Shown: positions 1 through 9,452, numbered from the stretch's first letter. The stretch is 56,515 bases of DNA from SZUA-365 sp034002405 (GCA_034002405.1 JAVFAS010000014.1:1-56515); one strand, 5' to 3'. Program-made: numbers and translations. Notes: generated from the sequence alone by a model not told the origin.

Positions 1-482
1 GACGCGTCGTTGAGCTTGTCGGGCCAAAACGACGGCCAGGTCTTGCTGTCGGTATAGAGCGCGACACCCTGCTGGCTGCTGTTGAGATAGCCGGCCACGG
101 GCTCCCAGGTCCAGGGAATGCCGGCGGGGGACTCATCCCGGCGGCGCGTGGGGCGGTCGACGGGCACGGAAACCACGCTGTGGAAGACCTTGCCGTCGGA
201 GCGCACCTCGGCGCCGACAAAAGGACTCACATCTCCGAGATATCCGTTGTTGTCGTAGATCCACGAGCCGCGGGGACCGCCGGTCGGCGGCTGGCCGATC
301 ACGCCCCAGTTGCCGAAGACGGTTTTGACGCGGTTTCCCGCCACCACATTGGAGCGTCGGTATTCACGCCCGCTTTGCGCGAGGACCTGCGTGCCAAGCA
401 GCAGCAACAGCACGCCGACGAGGATGGAGCATTGACGTTTCATAGGGGTCCGTGCCTTGGCTGATATTTTCATTTCGGTCAT
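1..482 (-). CDS. Secreted protein, partial, C-terminus beyond the left edge
   Basis: Only the first 160 residues are in the window. The N-terminus has a signal peptide: a basic stretch, then a hydrophobic run ending LLLLGTQVLAQS, with likely cleavage after VLA. The mature part begins with a soluble sequence containing FGNWGVIGQPPTGGPRGSW and no recognisable enzyme motif. The ATG at 482 was chosen because AGGAGGT (486-492) lies 3 nt upstream. In-frame ATGs at 473 and 443 are alternatives. The stop codon of the upstream TonB receptor gene lies inside this ribosome binding site, so the two genes are translationally close and probably form one operon with the LacI regulator. Function is unknown; an exported partner of the receptor is plausible. 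Confidence 0.7.
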   Translation of the reverse strand, partial: MTEMKISAKARTPMKRQCSILVGVLLLLLGTQVLAQSGREYRRSNVVAGNRVKTVFGNWGVIGQPPTGGPRGSWIYDNNGYLGDVSPFVGAEVRSDGKVFHSVVSVPVDRPTRRRDESPAGIPWTWEPVAGYLNSSQQGVALYTDSKTWPSFWPDKLNDA

Positions 483-490
483 GGGACCTC

Positions 491-3262
491 CTAGAACTCG
501 AGATTGACGCCCAGCTCGAAACGCCGGGGTTCGGAGTAGAAGGTCGGATTCAAGAACCACTCCTCGACGGTGTTGACGTACTCGGGCGTGTTCTGTGCCT
601 TGACGCGCGCGAGGTCCGTGGTGTAACCCGCGCGTCCGGTGTCGTCATACACGCCGTATTCGTTGAGCACGTCGAAGACATTGAACACACGAAGGAACAC
701 GATCAGGTTGGTCCATCCCAGCGACAGCGACTTGTAAAGCCGAAGATCGGCGTTGAGCGTACTGGGCTTGATCTGGCTGTTGGTGATCAGCGAGGTGATA
801 TCCTCGCTGCGCCGCGGGGTGTAGGGCATGCCACTGCCGTACTGCATGATCAGACTGCCGCCGTAGGATGGCCCCGCGTACGACACCGAGGCGTTCGCCG
901 TGTGGCGCTGGTCCCAGCTGAGCGGCGTCAACTGCACCTCGGGCAGGTCGCCGCGCGCGGCGGCCTGCTGCGCGGCGTACGGATCGGAGGCCGTGCCGCG
1001 CACGATCTGAAAGGTGTAGTCGAAGGTCGCGGCGAGTCCCCCTGCGAAGCGCTTGTTGAAGGACAGCACCAGACCGCGCGTGTGCGCGAAGTCGCTGTTG
1101 ACGACTTTCGAATACGTCGCCGAACCGCCGAAGACGGTGATCTGGTCGGCGCGGGTGCCGGCGAGATTGCGCGTATCGCGGATATAGGCCGTGATATCGA
1201 GGGAAATGTCGTCACCGAGTTGTTGCTGCAATCCAATTTCCGCGTTCGTGGTCTGTTCGGGTTCGAGATCGGCGTTGCCGATCGTGCCCTGGTTCCCGGT
1301 GCCGGATCCGATCTTGAAATATGGATTGGTATACAACAATTCGAAGCGCGGGATCTGGAAGAATTCCCCATACGAAAAATGCAGGACGCCCCGGTCGGTG
1401 ATCGGGAACGCCGCGCCGAAACGGGGACTGAATTGATACTTCACCTCGGTGTCGCGGTACCAGTACGCCTCGCGCTCGGCCACGGTCACATCGGGTTCTC
1501 CGGCATCCTGGAATCCATTGCCGTTGAGATCGCGGTAGCGGTTTTCGGGACGGATAGGATCAAAGATATTCGGATCGGATGGATCGCGAAGAACCTGTCC
1601 CGCCGGATCGAACATGTCGACGCGCAACCCGACGTTGATGATGAGATCATCGAATTCCATCTTGTCCTGAATATATGCCGCGAGTTCCATCGGCGTGCGC
1701 GTGTATTCATCGTGATAGATGGTGCTCACGTCGAGCACGCGCGGATTGATGAAGGGATTCCCCGTTGCCGGATCGAATTCCGTCTGTGCTTCCGCGGGAC
1801 GCAGGGTGATGTTGTTGAAGAACAGTTCGTGGAAGCTCGCCTGCAGTCCCGCCTTGACGAGATGCTGCTGGTTGAGCTGGCTGGTGATATCGAACTTCCC
1901 GACCATGGTCGTCGTGTTCCGCTCGAAATGCGAGAGGTCCGTTCCGCCGGTCGCGAAACTGTACGAGGTCAGTTGCGTCAGGACGTACGGATGCACGTAA
2001 CGCGCATCGTTGATATCTTCATACACATACCGCTGGAAATTCTTGTCGAACATGGAAAAGCCGAGCGTGTAGTAGGTCGTCGGGGAGATCACATGCGTCA
2101 GCTGCGCCAGGTGTGTCTGTCCGAGGCGGTAATTGGTGGGATTGCCGTCGGGATTGAATACATAGAACTGATTGTAATCCTTGTACCACACATCGTCGTA
2201 GATATACTGATACCAGAATTTCAGTTCGTTGCTGATGCGGAAGTTCAATTTCGCCTGTCCGTAGAATTTTTCGCTCTCGTTCATGGACACGACGCTCCGA
2301 TCGCCGAGGCCGGTCTCCGGATCACGGCTTTCGATGAAACGCCCCGCGCTGTCGATATAGGCAACGTTGGACGGATTGTAGCGCCGCTCGCCGTTGAGCC
2401 AGCCGCCGAAGCCGTTGTAGCGACCATTTATCGTGAAGAACACGCGGTCGGGAATCACTGGTCCGCTCAGGGAGAGGTCGAGATTGCTGATGGCCAGCGG
2501 TTCGACATTGTCGATCTCACGATAGATATCCGTGTGCGAGGAGACATAATCCCCGAGATACGCACCGAGAGAACCGCTGAATCGGTTGCTGCCGTCCTTG
2601 GTCGCGATGTTGACGATGCCCGAGAGCGCCTGCCCGTATTCGGCATTGAAGGCGCCACTGACCAACTGCAATTCCTGCACCTGGTTCTTGTTCACTTCGA
2701 CCACCGTGCCGCCGTCATAGACGTCGGTGACCGGAACGCCGTCGATCCAGTACGCGACCTCGCCCTGGCGGCCGCCGCGCACGTGTCCGTCGATGTATCC
2801 CGCCTGCAGGTTCAGCACTTCACTGACCTCGGTGACCGGCAGTGCCGCGATTTCCTCATTGCCGACCACGGAGGTGGAAGCGGTGAGGTCCTTACGCACG
2901 AGGGGACGCGTGGCGGTGATCACCACTTCTTCCTCGAGCTGGACGACGGTCTCTCCGAGGCTCAGGTTGATGCGCGTGGTCAGGTCGATATTCACGCGGA
3001 TGTCCTTCACCGTGACCGGCGCGTAGCCGATGGCCGAGGCCTTCAGTTCGTAGGTCCCGGGCGAGACATTGAGGATGGTGTATTCGCCGTCGAGGTTGGT
3101 CGCGGCGCCCATGGTGGTGCCGACGAGGATGATATTGACGCCGGGGATCCCTTCGCCGGTTTCCGCATCGACGACTTTCCCGGCGATTTTTCCCGTCGAT
3201 CCCGACCGCAGTGCGGCGGGGAGCAGCAGGACGATGAGGAAGAGCAAGAAACAACGTTTCAT
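491..3262 (-). CDS. TonB-dependent outer-membrane receptor with carboxypeptidase-regulatory-like N-terminus
   Basis: This 923-residue protein starts with a signal peptide (MKRCFLLFLIVLLLPAALRS). A carboxypeptidase-regulatory-like fold follows at about residues 25-110 (GKIAGKVVDAETGEGIPGVN). Next come a plug domain (VVITATRPLVRKD, then YWIDGVPVTD) and a long beta-barrel ending in FELGVNLEF, with the terminal Phe usual for outer-membrane barrels. It should import a bulky ligand using TonB energy, but the substrate cannot be read from sequence. The start at 3262 was preferred over an upstream extension because it begins the signal peptide. It sits 46 bp downstream of a LacI-type regulator and overlaps the ribosome binding site of the next secreted protein, which suggests a regulated uptake operon, perhaps for a carbohydrate. 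Confidence 0.88.
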   Translation of the reverse strand: MKRCFLLFLIVLLLPAALRSGSTGKIAGKVVDAETGEGIPGVNIILVGTTMGAATNLDGEYTILNVSPGTYELKASAIGYAPVTVKDIRVNIDLTTRINLSLGETVVQLEEEVVITATRPLVRKDLTASTSVVGNEEIAALPVTEVSEVLNLQAGYIDGHVRGGRQGEVAYWIDGVPVTDVYDGGTVVEVNKNQVQELQLVSGAFNAEYGQALSGIVNIATKDGSNRFSGSLGAYLGDYVSSHTDIYREIDNVEPLAISNLDLSLSGPVIPDRVFFTINGRYNGFGGWLNGERRYNPSNVAYIDSAGRFIESRDPETGLGDRSVVSMNESEKFYGQAKLNFRISNELKFWYQYIYDDVWYKDYNQFYVFNPDGNPTNYRLGQTHLAQLTHVISPTTYYTLGFSMFDKNFQRYVYEDINDARYVHPYVLTQLTSYSFATGGTDLSHFERNTTTMVGKFDITSQLNQQHLVKAGLQASFHELFFNNITLRPAEAQTEFDPATGNPFINPRVLDVSTIYHDEYTRTPMELAAYIQDKMEFDDLIINVGLRVDMFDPAGQVLRDPSDPNIFDPIRPENRYRDLNGNGFQDAGEPDVTVAEREAYWYRDTEVKYQFSPRFGAAFPITDRGVLHFSYGEFFQIPRFELLYTNPYFKIGSGTGNQGTIGNADLEPEQTTNAEIGLQQQLGDDISLDITAYIRDTRNLAGTRADQITVFGGSATYSKVVNSDFAHTRGLVLSFNKRFAGGLAATFDYTFQIVRGTASDPYAAQQAAARGDLPEVQLTPLSWDQRHTANASVSYAGPSYGGSLIMQYGSGMPYTPRRSEDITSLITNSQIKPSTLNADLRLYKSLSLGWTNLIVFLRVFNVFDVLNEYGVYDDTGRAGYTTDLARVKAQNTPEYVNTVEEWFLNPTFYSEPRRFELGVNLEF

Positions 3263-3308
3263 GGCAGTACACGTTGTGGTGGCGATGTCAGTTACGCGAG
3301 ACGTCGGG

Positions 3309-4343
3309 TCACACGTCGTGGTGACGCGAGGGAGGCGGACCAGCGGTGTGGCGGATGACAAGCTCCGGCGTGAAGCGCCGGTGCAGGGGATCAAGCCCGG
3401 GATCGTCCATCCGGGCGAACAGGCGTTCGGTGGCGAGCACGCCCAGTCTGCGTATGGGCTGCCGCATGGTGGTGAGTCCGTAATAGTGTGCCAGCTCAAT
3501 ATCATCGAAACTGACGATGGAGATGTCTTCCGGGCAGCGGAGTCCCGCTTCCTTCAGCGCATGCATTGCGCCGAAGGCCTGGATGTCGCTGGCGACGAAC
3601 ACCGCCGTCGGACGCGTGTCCCCGGGCAGCGCGAGCACGCTTTTCATGATCTCGTAGCCAGCATCCTTGGTGAAGCCATCGTTCTTCGACTCGACCACCG
3701 GGTGGAAGATCCCCGCGCTCGATACCTGCTCGAATTCCGCGACCGCCGTACGGTATCCCTCCGCGCGTTCGCGCGTCGGCGTTGTCTCCGCATTGCCGGT
3801 GATCATGGCCACGCGGCTGTGTCCGAGCGAGATCAGATAGCGCGTCGCCGTATGCGCACCCTCGGCATTCTGCACGAACAGCGAGTCGAAGTGCTCATTG
3901 AAGCGATCGACGAGAATGATCGGGAAATTATTCTTCAGGTACCGCTGGGTGTAATCGGGGGGGAGGTCGATCGAGGCGATCAGCATGCCGTCGGAGTGAC
4001 CGGCGCGCAGCGAGCGCTGCAGGTAATTTTCGATCTGCTTCGGATGATTGACGCCGTAGAGCAGGAGATCATAGTCACGCTCGAACAGATAGTCCTGAAT
4101 CCCGCCGAGCAGCTCGACAAAAAAATAGTTCGTGATATACGGCATGATGGCCGTGATCGTGCGGCTTTTGCGCCGTGCCAGACGCTGCGCCGAGGCATTC
4201 GGCCGGTAATCCATGCGCTGCGCGACGGAGAGCACATGATCACGCGTCTCCGGCGACACCGACGGATGATTGTTCAAGACCCGGGAGACGGTTCCGACGC
4301 CGACGTTCGCCTCTTTGGCAATATCGTAAATCGTGACGCCCAA
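3309..4343 (-). CDS. LacI/GalR-family transcriptional regulator
   Basis: A 344-residue regulator of usual LacI length. The N-terminal helix-turn-helix reads VTIYDIAKEANVGVGTVSRV, followed by the hinge region (NASAQRLARRKSRTI) and a periplasmic-binding-protein-like effector domain (residues about 60-340) with typical VASDIQAFGAM and DDIELA segments. The TTG at 4343 was chosen because it puts the HTH at the extreme N-terminus and follows AGGAGGT (4347-4353) by 3 nt; a longer form from 4397 would read through the operator. It is the first gene of an operon with the TonB receptor and a secreted protein. A cre-like palindrome overlaps its promoter, so autoregulation is likely. The effector is unknown, probably a sugar. 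Confidence 0.88.
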   Translation of the reverse strand: MGVTIYDIAKEANVGVGTVSRVLNNHPSVSPETRDHVLSVAQRMDYRPNASAQRLARRKSRTITAIMPYITNYFFVELLGGIQDYLFERDYDLLLYGVNHPKQIENYLQRSLRAGHSDGMLIASIDLPPDYTQRYLKNNFPIILVDRFNEHFDSLFVQNAEGAHTATRYLISLGHSRVAMITGNAETTPTRERAEGYRTAVAEFEQVSSAGIFHPVVESKNDGFTKDAGYEIMKSVLALPGDTRPTAVFVASDIQAFGAMHALKEAGLRCPEDISIVSFDDIELAHYYGLTTMRQPIRRLGVLATERLFARMDDPGLDPLHRRFTPELVIRHTAGPPPSRHHDV

Positions 4344-4382
4344 TAAACCTCCTGCGGAAAACCTGTGGAGACGGGAAAGGGG

Positions 4383-4396
4383 TGGAAGCGTTTCCA
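4383..4396. promoter_or_regulatory. LacI-family (cre-like) operator
   Basis: TGGAAGCGTTTCCA is a near-perfect palindrome with the central CG of LacI/CcpA-type operators (consensus TGnAAnCGnTTnCA). It abuts the -7 element and covers the expected transcription start, so a bound regulator would block initiation. The adjacent LacI-type protein is the obvious candidate ligand. Confidence 0.65.
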
Positions 4397-4425
4397 AAGG
4401 TAAGGACGTCCGATGCGTTTGTCAA
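4395..4425 (-). promoter_or_regulatory. Bacteroidota-like promoter of the lacI-type/TonB operon
   Basis: On the minus strand TTGACA (4425-4420) is followed after exactly 17 nt by TACCTTTG (4402-4395), which matches the Bacteroidota -7 consensus TAnnTTTG exactly. It lies about 50 bp upstream of the TTG start of the regulator. Confidence 0.6.
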
Positions 4426-4527
4426 GAGCCGAAAGACAATTCTTGACAAAAAAAAGCATTGGTGCTGTACGGCAATTGAGCATCACGTCGTTAAGAGGTT
4501 GAAATGCAACGATGCGTCCGTTGTCGA

Positions 4528-4614
4528 TTAAAGTGCCGCCAGCGCAGGACTTGCATCCAGAGCGTCGGCGATTGTACAGATGGCTTCCACTGCCTGAGCG
4601 CGAGGATGATTGTT
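4528..4614 (-). repeat. Direct repeat DR1 (attachment-site-like), fragment of DUF72 3' end
   Basis: These 87 bp equal the last 28 codons plus TAA of the DUF72 gene, encoding NNHPRAQAVEAICTIADA and onward to the C-terminus. It begins exactly at the stop codon. It is identical to DR2 and differs from DR3 at two synonymous positions. No start codon or upstream part of the gene is present. Confidence 0.85.
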
Positions 4615-5128
4615 GGCAAAGAGGGAATCGTCCCAATGTTCAGCCGATTCGTGGGAAATGCGCAAACTAATCCAATTCGAGCAAATACAACGATCATTCG
4701 AGATTCACTTCAAGCGAAATGTCAAGCCAATGAGTGGTGAAGTGGGACGAGGTGGGACATAAACCGTGGGAAATCTATGGGAAAAATCGCAAGATCCCGT
4801 CAGGTTTTGCTGGGCATTTGCCAAGGGGTAAAAGGCAGAAAAAAACCGTCCCCAATGAAAAAAAGGAACCGGTAGACGATGCTCGAGTCCGTGTCGATCG
4901 TGCAGTCCGGTGTAGGTGTTGCCATACGCCCAACATACAACCAGGCGTAGCTGCTCGCAAGTCACGGAGTGAGCTTCGGATCGGACGTTAGTCGGCTTCT
5001 CAGAGCGCGACGCCCGCGGCGCCCAAATCGCCGAGTCCCGCACGCAGCAGAAAGCCGCACCCGTCGTCGCGGAGAGCGCCGCCGCGCGTCCTCAATTCCC
5101 CGCCTACGGCGTCGGGAAATCCGCGTCC
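4615..5128. other. Left end of element 1, no convincing gene
   Basis: This stretch holds no gene I can support. It contains two TGGGAAA boxes (4767-4773 and 4778-4784). A segment around 4790-4850, with an imperfect TTTGCC/GGTAAA hairpin and an A-run, recurs nearly unchanged at 18115-18180 in element 2. A further shared segment (ACATACAACCAGGCGT near 4933) matches the sequence upstream of the replication gene in element 2. From about 4972 the frame of cassette 1 is open but has no start codon until 5129. The shared segments are candidate element ends, recombinase arm sites or a replication origin. Confidence 0.4.
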
Positions 5129-6510
5129 ATGGCCGACCTGCTCAACATCGGCTCGCAGGAGGCACAGGGTGGCGGTGGGGATCAGAAAAGATCAGGCAGC
5201 GTGCTTTCGGGCGGGCAACGGCTTTATGCGGCACCGGGCAGCCAGCAGGCATCGCCTGCCGATGCCACCCGGACAGCTGCGGGCAAAGGCGCGCTCCCAC
5301 GGCTCCCGGACAACGTCATTCCGCAGTATTCAAAGAGAGGAGCGCCGCCCTACGTCGACGCAACAGGCGCAGCTGGCGGCGATCACGCCAATCGCGGCAT
5401 GTCCCCTGAGGAGGTCTACCAGCGCCTGCTCACGACGAGCAGGTCCGGGCCGTCTTCATCGTGGCCTGCGCTCAACATCGGTCTCGCCCAGGCGGATCAC
5501 TACAACGAGCCGGATTTCGAGAGCTATGCGAACTGGGCACAGCATATCCCGTTGTTCAACCAGATCAACCACAGTACTGCGATACCTATGCGCCTGATGA
5601 GTGGCGGGGAGAAGAATTCCCAACGCAGTTTTAATAACGGCGTCGACATGGGAGCTTTTGACCTATCGACCGGGAGCGTGGTTCACAGACAATCCGGGTA
5701 AATGACGACTATTTTACGCCGCAGCAGACAGGCCACCCCAGTGTAGGCTTCCGGCAGGCGATCGACGACCTCCGGGGACGCCAATACTCGGAAGCTGAAA
5801 GGTTCTTCGGTGCTGCACGCAGCCCTGAGAACTGGGAGACAACGCAGAATGGGGGCCTGGATTTGTCACCCGACGTCGTCCGCCCCCCGTACGTCCAAAA
5901 CTTCATAAACATCGGGCTGCCTCTGTCCCCCGGTTCGTTCCAGACGTCACAAGAGGAGGCCGCACGGTTGCTTGAGAACGAGTCCAAGCGTCGTGGCACG
6001 GAGGCGAGGGAATTGCTGGGACACGAGGTCGGGCATTCTTACATGCAGAGACTGGCGCCGGAGTTTTCTGGCGCGCTGGACAGTATGTTCCAATCGGCCG
6101 CGAAGACAGCGTATCCTTATTTATTCGACAACCTCAAGAAGAAGCCCGCGGACGCTCTCTCGCGAGGAGCTTTCGACTACATAGGCAAGCCGGAAGAGAT
6201 CGTCGCGTTTACCAAGGAGATGTTTGGGTGGGGCGGGCACCCGATGCAGCATGCCGTCGGTCTCTACGAGTCCGAGAAGAAGAAACCCTGGAGCGCAGCT
6301 TCCGAGAAGGAAAAAGAGGCGTACTATCAGAAGGGGTTGCAGGTATTCAAAGACAAAATGAACGCAACCAAAGGCGTACCGGCCGCGTTCCGCCACTTTA
6401 TCAAAATATATAATCAGCCGCAGGGGAAGGCGTTACTGGATCAACTCGGGCGCACGATTGTCTCGAACGATCAGATGCCGGATCAACAGGGTGGGGTTGG
6501 CTATGCGTGA
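5129..6510 (+). pseudogene. Cassette 1: truncated, frameshifted metallopeptidase-like protein
   Basis: The reading frame starts at MADLLNIGSQEAQGGGGDQK, which in cassettes 2 and 4 lies at about residue 130, so the first part of the shared N-terminus is missing. No ribosome binding site precedes it. The frame closes at 5701; the protein resumes one frame over from about 5670-5700 (NDDYFTPQQTGHPSVGFRQ) and runs to 6510. The second half holds LLGHEVGHSY, a zinc-binding HExxH motif. About 60 residues later, PEEIVAF leads into GGHP; counting from the first Glu this matches the E-x12-G-x-H-P pattern of the other cassettes. The end GGVGYA resembles that of cassette 2. It converges on a small lipoprotein gene 1 bp away. 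It is probably a silent or decayed copy. Confidence 0.6.
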
Positions 6511-6511
6511 C

Positions 6512-6742
6512 TTAGTAAAGCCCCGAATCGCCGTCCATTTCTGGCGGGAGGTCATACGTCACACGTCCCCCGAAGCCGGACATCGGTGTGTACGGCAACG
6601 TCACGGCGCTATCAGCCGTCACGGCGCTATCATCGATGACGCCGGTTTGCAGGTCGGGCGAGTATTCGGGCATCCGCTCCGGACTATTGCCACAAGCCGA
6701 CAGCATGAGCAGCGCCACGAGAGCAACGAGGATCTTGTTCAT
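6512..6742 (-). CDS. Small lipoprotein convergent with cassette 1
   Basis: This 76-residue protein begins MNKILVALVALLMLSACGNS, a lipoprotein signal peptide with lipobox LSAC, so it should be lipidated and anchored on the periplasmic or outer-membrane face. The rest is short, acidic and lacks the Cys pairs of its counterparts in cassettes 2-4, so it may be truncated. GGAGGT (6748-6753) lies 5 nt upstream of the ATG. Its first 11 residues match those of the small proteins of cassettes 2 and 3. Its stop is 1 bp from the stop of the peptidase-like cassette on the other strand. A role as inhibitor or immunity partner is inference only. Confidence 0.6.
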   Translation of the reverse strand: MNKILVALVALLMLSACGNSPERMPEYSPDLQTGVIDDSAVTADSAVTLPYTPMSGFGGRVTYDLPPEMDGDSGLY

Positions 6743-6755
6743 ATCACACCTCCAA

Positions 6756-6884
6756 TCACATCGAACGCAGGCCGGCCGGTACTATATCTCGGCCATCCAC
6801 GAGAACTTGGTAGAATTTCGGATGAAAGTCAAGCACGTTTGCCGCATCCTCGCCGGCGTAATCGAACACGTCGATCCAGCGCAG
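6756..6884 (-). pseudogene. 3' fragment of the conserved 104-residue island ORF
   Basis: It encodes the last 42 residues (LRWIDVFDYAGEDAANVLDF and onward to LRSM) of the protein seen complete at 14257-14571, then breaks abruptly at 6885 into a different repeated module. The same break occurs near 11918. It has no start and is a recombination remnant carried with the lipoprotein gene. Confidence 0.6.
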
Positions 6885-7108
6885 GGGGCATCGCGAATCC
6901 CGCCGCAGAGGCCCGGCGCGCAGCAGGTCATGGACGTCTCGATGGTGGCCGGCAATTATCCGGGAGGTATGTGATGGCCGCCGCTTCGCAACTCCCGGTC
7001 AACAAGGTGATGGCTGCACCGGGTGGGAAGAATTTTACTCGAACACTTGGGCCGCACCTGGTCGAGTGCGGATCAGAAACGCGGGCGTGCGCCGGCAGAA
7101 GGTAGGGC
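6885..7108 (+). repeat. Module X, copy 1: leader region before the full-length cassettes
   Basis: About 224 bp, nearly identical to 11918-12141 and present only in front of the two cassettes with complete N-termini (2 and 4). It holds the end of an open frame (VMDVSMVAGNYPGGM, stop overlapping the next ATG), a small ORF at 6974-7105, and the start region of the cassette gene. The repeat continues into the cassette N-terminus, giving a direct repeat of more than 400 bp. It may contain the promoter and translation signals that make cassettes expressible. Confidence 0.6.
6974..7105 (+). CDS. Short ORF (43 aa) upstream of cassette 2
   Basis: The ATG at 6974 follows GGGAGGT by 4 nt and overlaps the stop of the preceding frame (TGATG). 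The product MAAASQLPVNKVMAAPGGKN and onward ends 3 bp before the cassette 2 start. It recurs unchanged at 12007-12138. It may be a leader peptide coupling translation to the cassette, or a decayed phage-type gene; I cannot tell which. Confidence 0.35.
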   Translation: MAAASQLPVNKVMAAPGGKNFTRTLGPHLVECGSETRACAGRR

Positions 7109-8969
7109 GTGACGATGGCGATCAATCCTCAAACCAGTCAGATGCTCCAACAGCTTTTCTCGCAGCTGGCCGCGGGCGTCCCCGGCGCAATGGGTGCAGC
7201 GGGCCCGGCGTCCATCGCCCAGGCGCTCATCCCGATCCTCGCACCAGGCGGCGGGAAGCAGCCAGCAGCAGGACCGGCTGCACAGGCGCAGCAAGCGCCG
7301 CCGCAGGCAAGCGCGGCTGTCAGTGCGATGCCGCCGCGCCAGGCGATGCCAAGCCAGGCGGTGCCAAGCCAAGCGATGCCGCCGGCGGTGGAGTACCCGC
7401 CCAGTCCCGTCGTCGCGGAGAGTACCGCCGTGCGCCCCCAATTCCCCGCCTACGGCGTCGGGAAATCCGCGTCCATGGCCGACCTGCTCAACATCGGCTC
7501 GCAGGAGGCACAGGGTGGCGGTGGGGATCAGAAAGGGAGGGAAGAGCGCGGTACGTGGCACCAAAAGGCGCATCGATCCCCCCCCCCCAGGTGGATGGCC
7601 GGAGCGCCCCTGGCCTGCTGGAACAGCAAACGCAGTCTTGCCGCCTTATTCAACACCAGCCAGTGAGTTATTGCGATCGGTCGGGGAGCACCGATTGCAG
7701 GCAGCCCCGCCCGGATCTGCACCCAGCGAAGCGACGAGAGTGGCTGGCGCGATCCCCAACTCAGCTGTTCGGGTAGACCCGCAGAGCGACAGGCAAGTTC
7801 GCAATTTCGGCTTTGGACCCGGAGAGCAATTCCCGACCAGTAACCGCAACATGAAGACTGATGCGGATGTCTTGCGTGAAGTCGACACCCGCGGCTCATC
7901 GACAGTGCAACCACTTGACCTGCTATACAGCGCCTACGGCGATAATGCCCCCAAGATAATGGATGCGTTCTCGAAGTTGGCGCAAATGAGAATTGGGGGA
8001 GGCATGAGCGCGGTCGATATGAGGAAACCTTTTTATGTGCGTGGCCGTCCGGGATCACATCGTACCGGTGGAGTAACCCTTGGGGCAAACGACCGTGCGA
8101 CGGGTGAAATATATCTGTCAACGGACGAATTGGCAAAGCATCCAGGGCTGAGCAAAGAACGCGACAAGACGGTAGAACATGAGTTGATACACTCGTTACT
8201 GCCTTGGGTGCAGAGGAATTGGCCGGATAATCCGCTTGACAAATTTATTGCTGCGAACTCTCGACAGGTAAGTAAGCCAGGAGTCCCAGCGTTTATTGAT
8301 GGCGTTTCTCCAGTCGAGAAAATCATTCAGCCGTCTGGCGAGTACCTGTACGATATAAGCGCCGCCAAGGGCGCGGTTGCGCGGACGATGCCTACTGCGC
8401 TCAACGTGGTAACCGGGAAGCCACAGAGTTATCCCGTTCTTAGCCCAGGTTACACCACTACTGGCAGGCGCTCTTCAGTCGGCGGTTTAGAATACGACAA
8501 TCATGATTTCATGAGTAGACAGGGAGGGCTGGAAAATCTTGACAGCAAGCCTTATTCAAGATCAGATGCTGACTATTACCAGCATAGTGCCGATGAAGCG
8601 CAGGCCAACTCGATACAAGGAGCGCGTAGCGTAGGGTACCACCCCATCATTGAGGCAATCAATGCGGGGATGTTCGATAACTTCGACCCAGCCACTTTTG
8701 ACCGAAAGTGGATTGAATCGCTATTTAATACGGGTATTGAAAAGCTGCACCGCACGTACCAACAGAACAACCAAGACCCTGGCGACCACTATGATATGTT
8801 GATCAACACGTATCGCGGGAAGCAGAAAGATTCGCCGCGGATAAAAATCGATCGCGGCGATCCGAGGGTGAAAAAGGGTGAACAGTTGCTAAGAGGGCTG
8901 CCTCGAGGGATTTACATGAATTACGCCCAAGCCCAACAGCCAGACGCGGCGTCAGGAGGGTATGCCTGA
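7109..8969 (+). pseudogene. Cassette 2: metallopeptidase-like protein, out of frame at an 11-C tract (possible phase variation)
   Basis: The N-terminus (MTMAINPQTSQMLQQLFSQL) and a Pro/Gln/Ala-rich linker with MPSQAVPSQAMPPAVEYPPS repeats, ending GGGGDQKG, match cassette 4. The frame then enters a run of eleven C (7578-7588) and stops at 7666. One C fewer would join it to the frame running to 8969. That downstream part holds VEHELIHSLLPW (HExxH), then DEAQANSIQGARSVGYHP, fitting E-x12-G-x-H-P with the Glu a possible third zinc ligand. It ends with IYMNYAQA and GGYA. GAAGG (7098-7102) precedes the GTG start; an ATG at 7115 is an alternative. It is switched off as assembled, or intact with a homopolymer sequencing error. 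It converges on a small membrane protein gene 27 bp away. Confidence 0.6.
7578..7588 (+). repeat. Poly-C tract (C11) inside cassette 2
   Basis: Eleven consecutive C residues sit just after the conserved N-terminal module and before the variable domain. Ten C would restore a single open frame from 7109 to 8969. Long C or G tracts in coding sequence are classic slipped-strand switches, but they are also sites of sequencing error. Confidence 0.8.
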
Positions 8970-8996
8970 ATGAGTATCCCCACTCGATATTCCGAG

Positions 8997-9452
8997 TCAG
9001 TCCCGACGTTCCCTTGCCCGATAGGCCAAGTCCACCGCGATGGGATTTCGGGTGTTCAAATATGTATCCCGCAGGTACACACGGATCGAATCGAGAGATT
9101 CCATGTGCGGAGCGGACATATTGATGTATGTCTCCGGAGTGCTTTGGATGACGCTTCCCATATAACCACCTCCCGCGCCGCAATTCAAGCAAAACACATA
9201 CCAGTCGGGGGGGTAACGCGGGACCTTCGAATAAGTAAAGATCGCTGCGAGTTCGCCGCACGATTGGCAAGTACACAATTCAAACACGTTCGAAGTGTCT
9301 TGCGCCGTGGCATCCCAGTCTATCGTCCCCATGATTTCAGCATCGCTTATTTCGGGCTGTGCTGGCTCTCTGTTTTCCTCCGTCCCCTCGAAGAAGTACA
9401 GTCCCAGCGCGAGGGCAACAACCGCCACGAGAGCAACGAGGATCTTGTTCAT
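8997..9452 (-). CDS. Small membrane-anchored Cys-motif protein convergent with cassette 2
   Basis: A 151-residue protein with an N-terminal membrane anchor (MNKILVALVAVVALALGLYF), then a soluble domain with two Cys pairs (CTCQSCGELAAIF and CLNCGAGGGY) that look like a zinc ribbon. The domain aligns with the cassette 4 partner: ISDAEIMGTIDW against LTDADIAGMIDW, and both have a late NPIAV/NPVAV. The start at 9452 has the same GGAGGT-5 nt-ATG context as the other copies. Its stop lies 27 bp from the end of the peptidase-like cassette on the opposite strand. A conserved-partner role (inhibitor, immunity or assembly factor) is inferred from this fixed pairing. Confidence 0.65.
   Translation of the reverse strand: MNKILVALVAVVALALGLYFFEGTEENREPAQPEISDAEIMGTIDWDATAQDTSNVFELCTCQSCGELAAIFTYSKVPRYPPDWYVFCLNCGAGGGYMGSVIQSTPETYINMSAPHMESLDSIRVYLRDTYLNTRNPIAVDLAYRARERRD

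Noticed and set aside
452..3358. A 968-codon rightward open frame opposite the TonB receptor
   Set aside because: It is antisense to a clear TonB receptor gene and has no recognisable domain; high GC opens such shadow frames.
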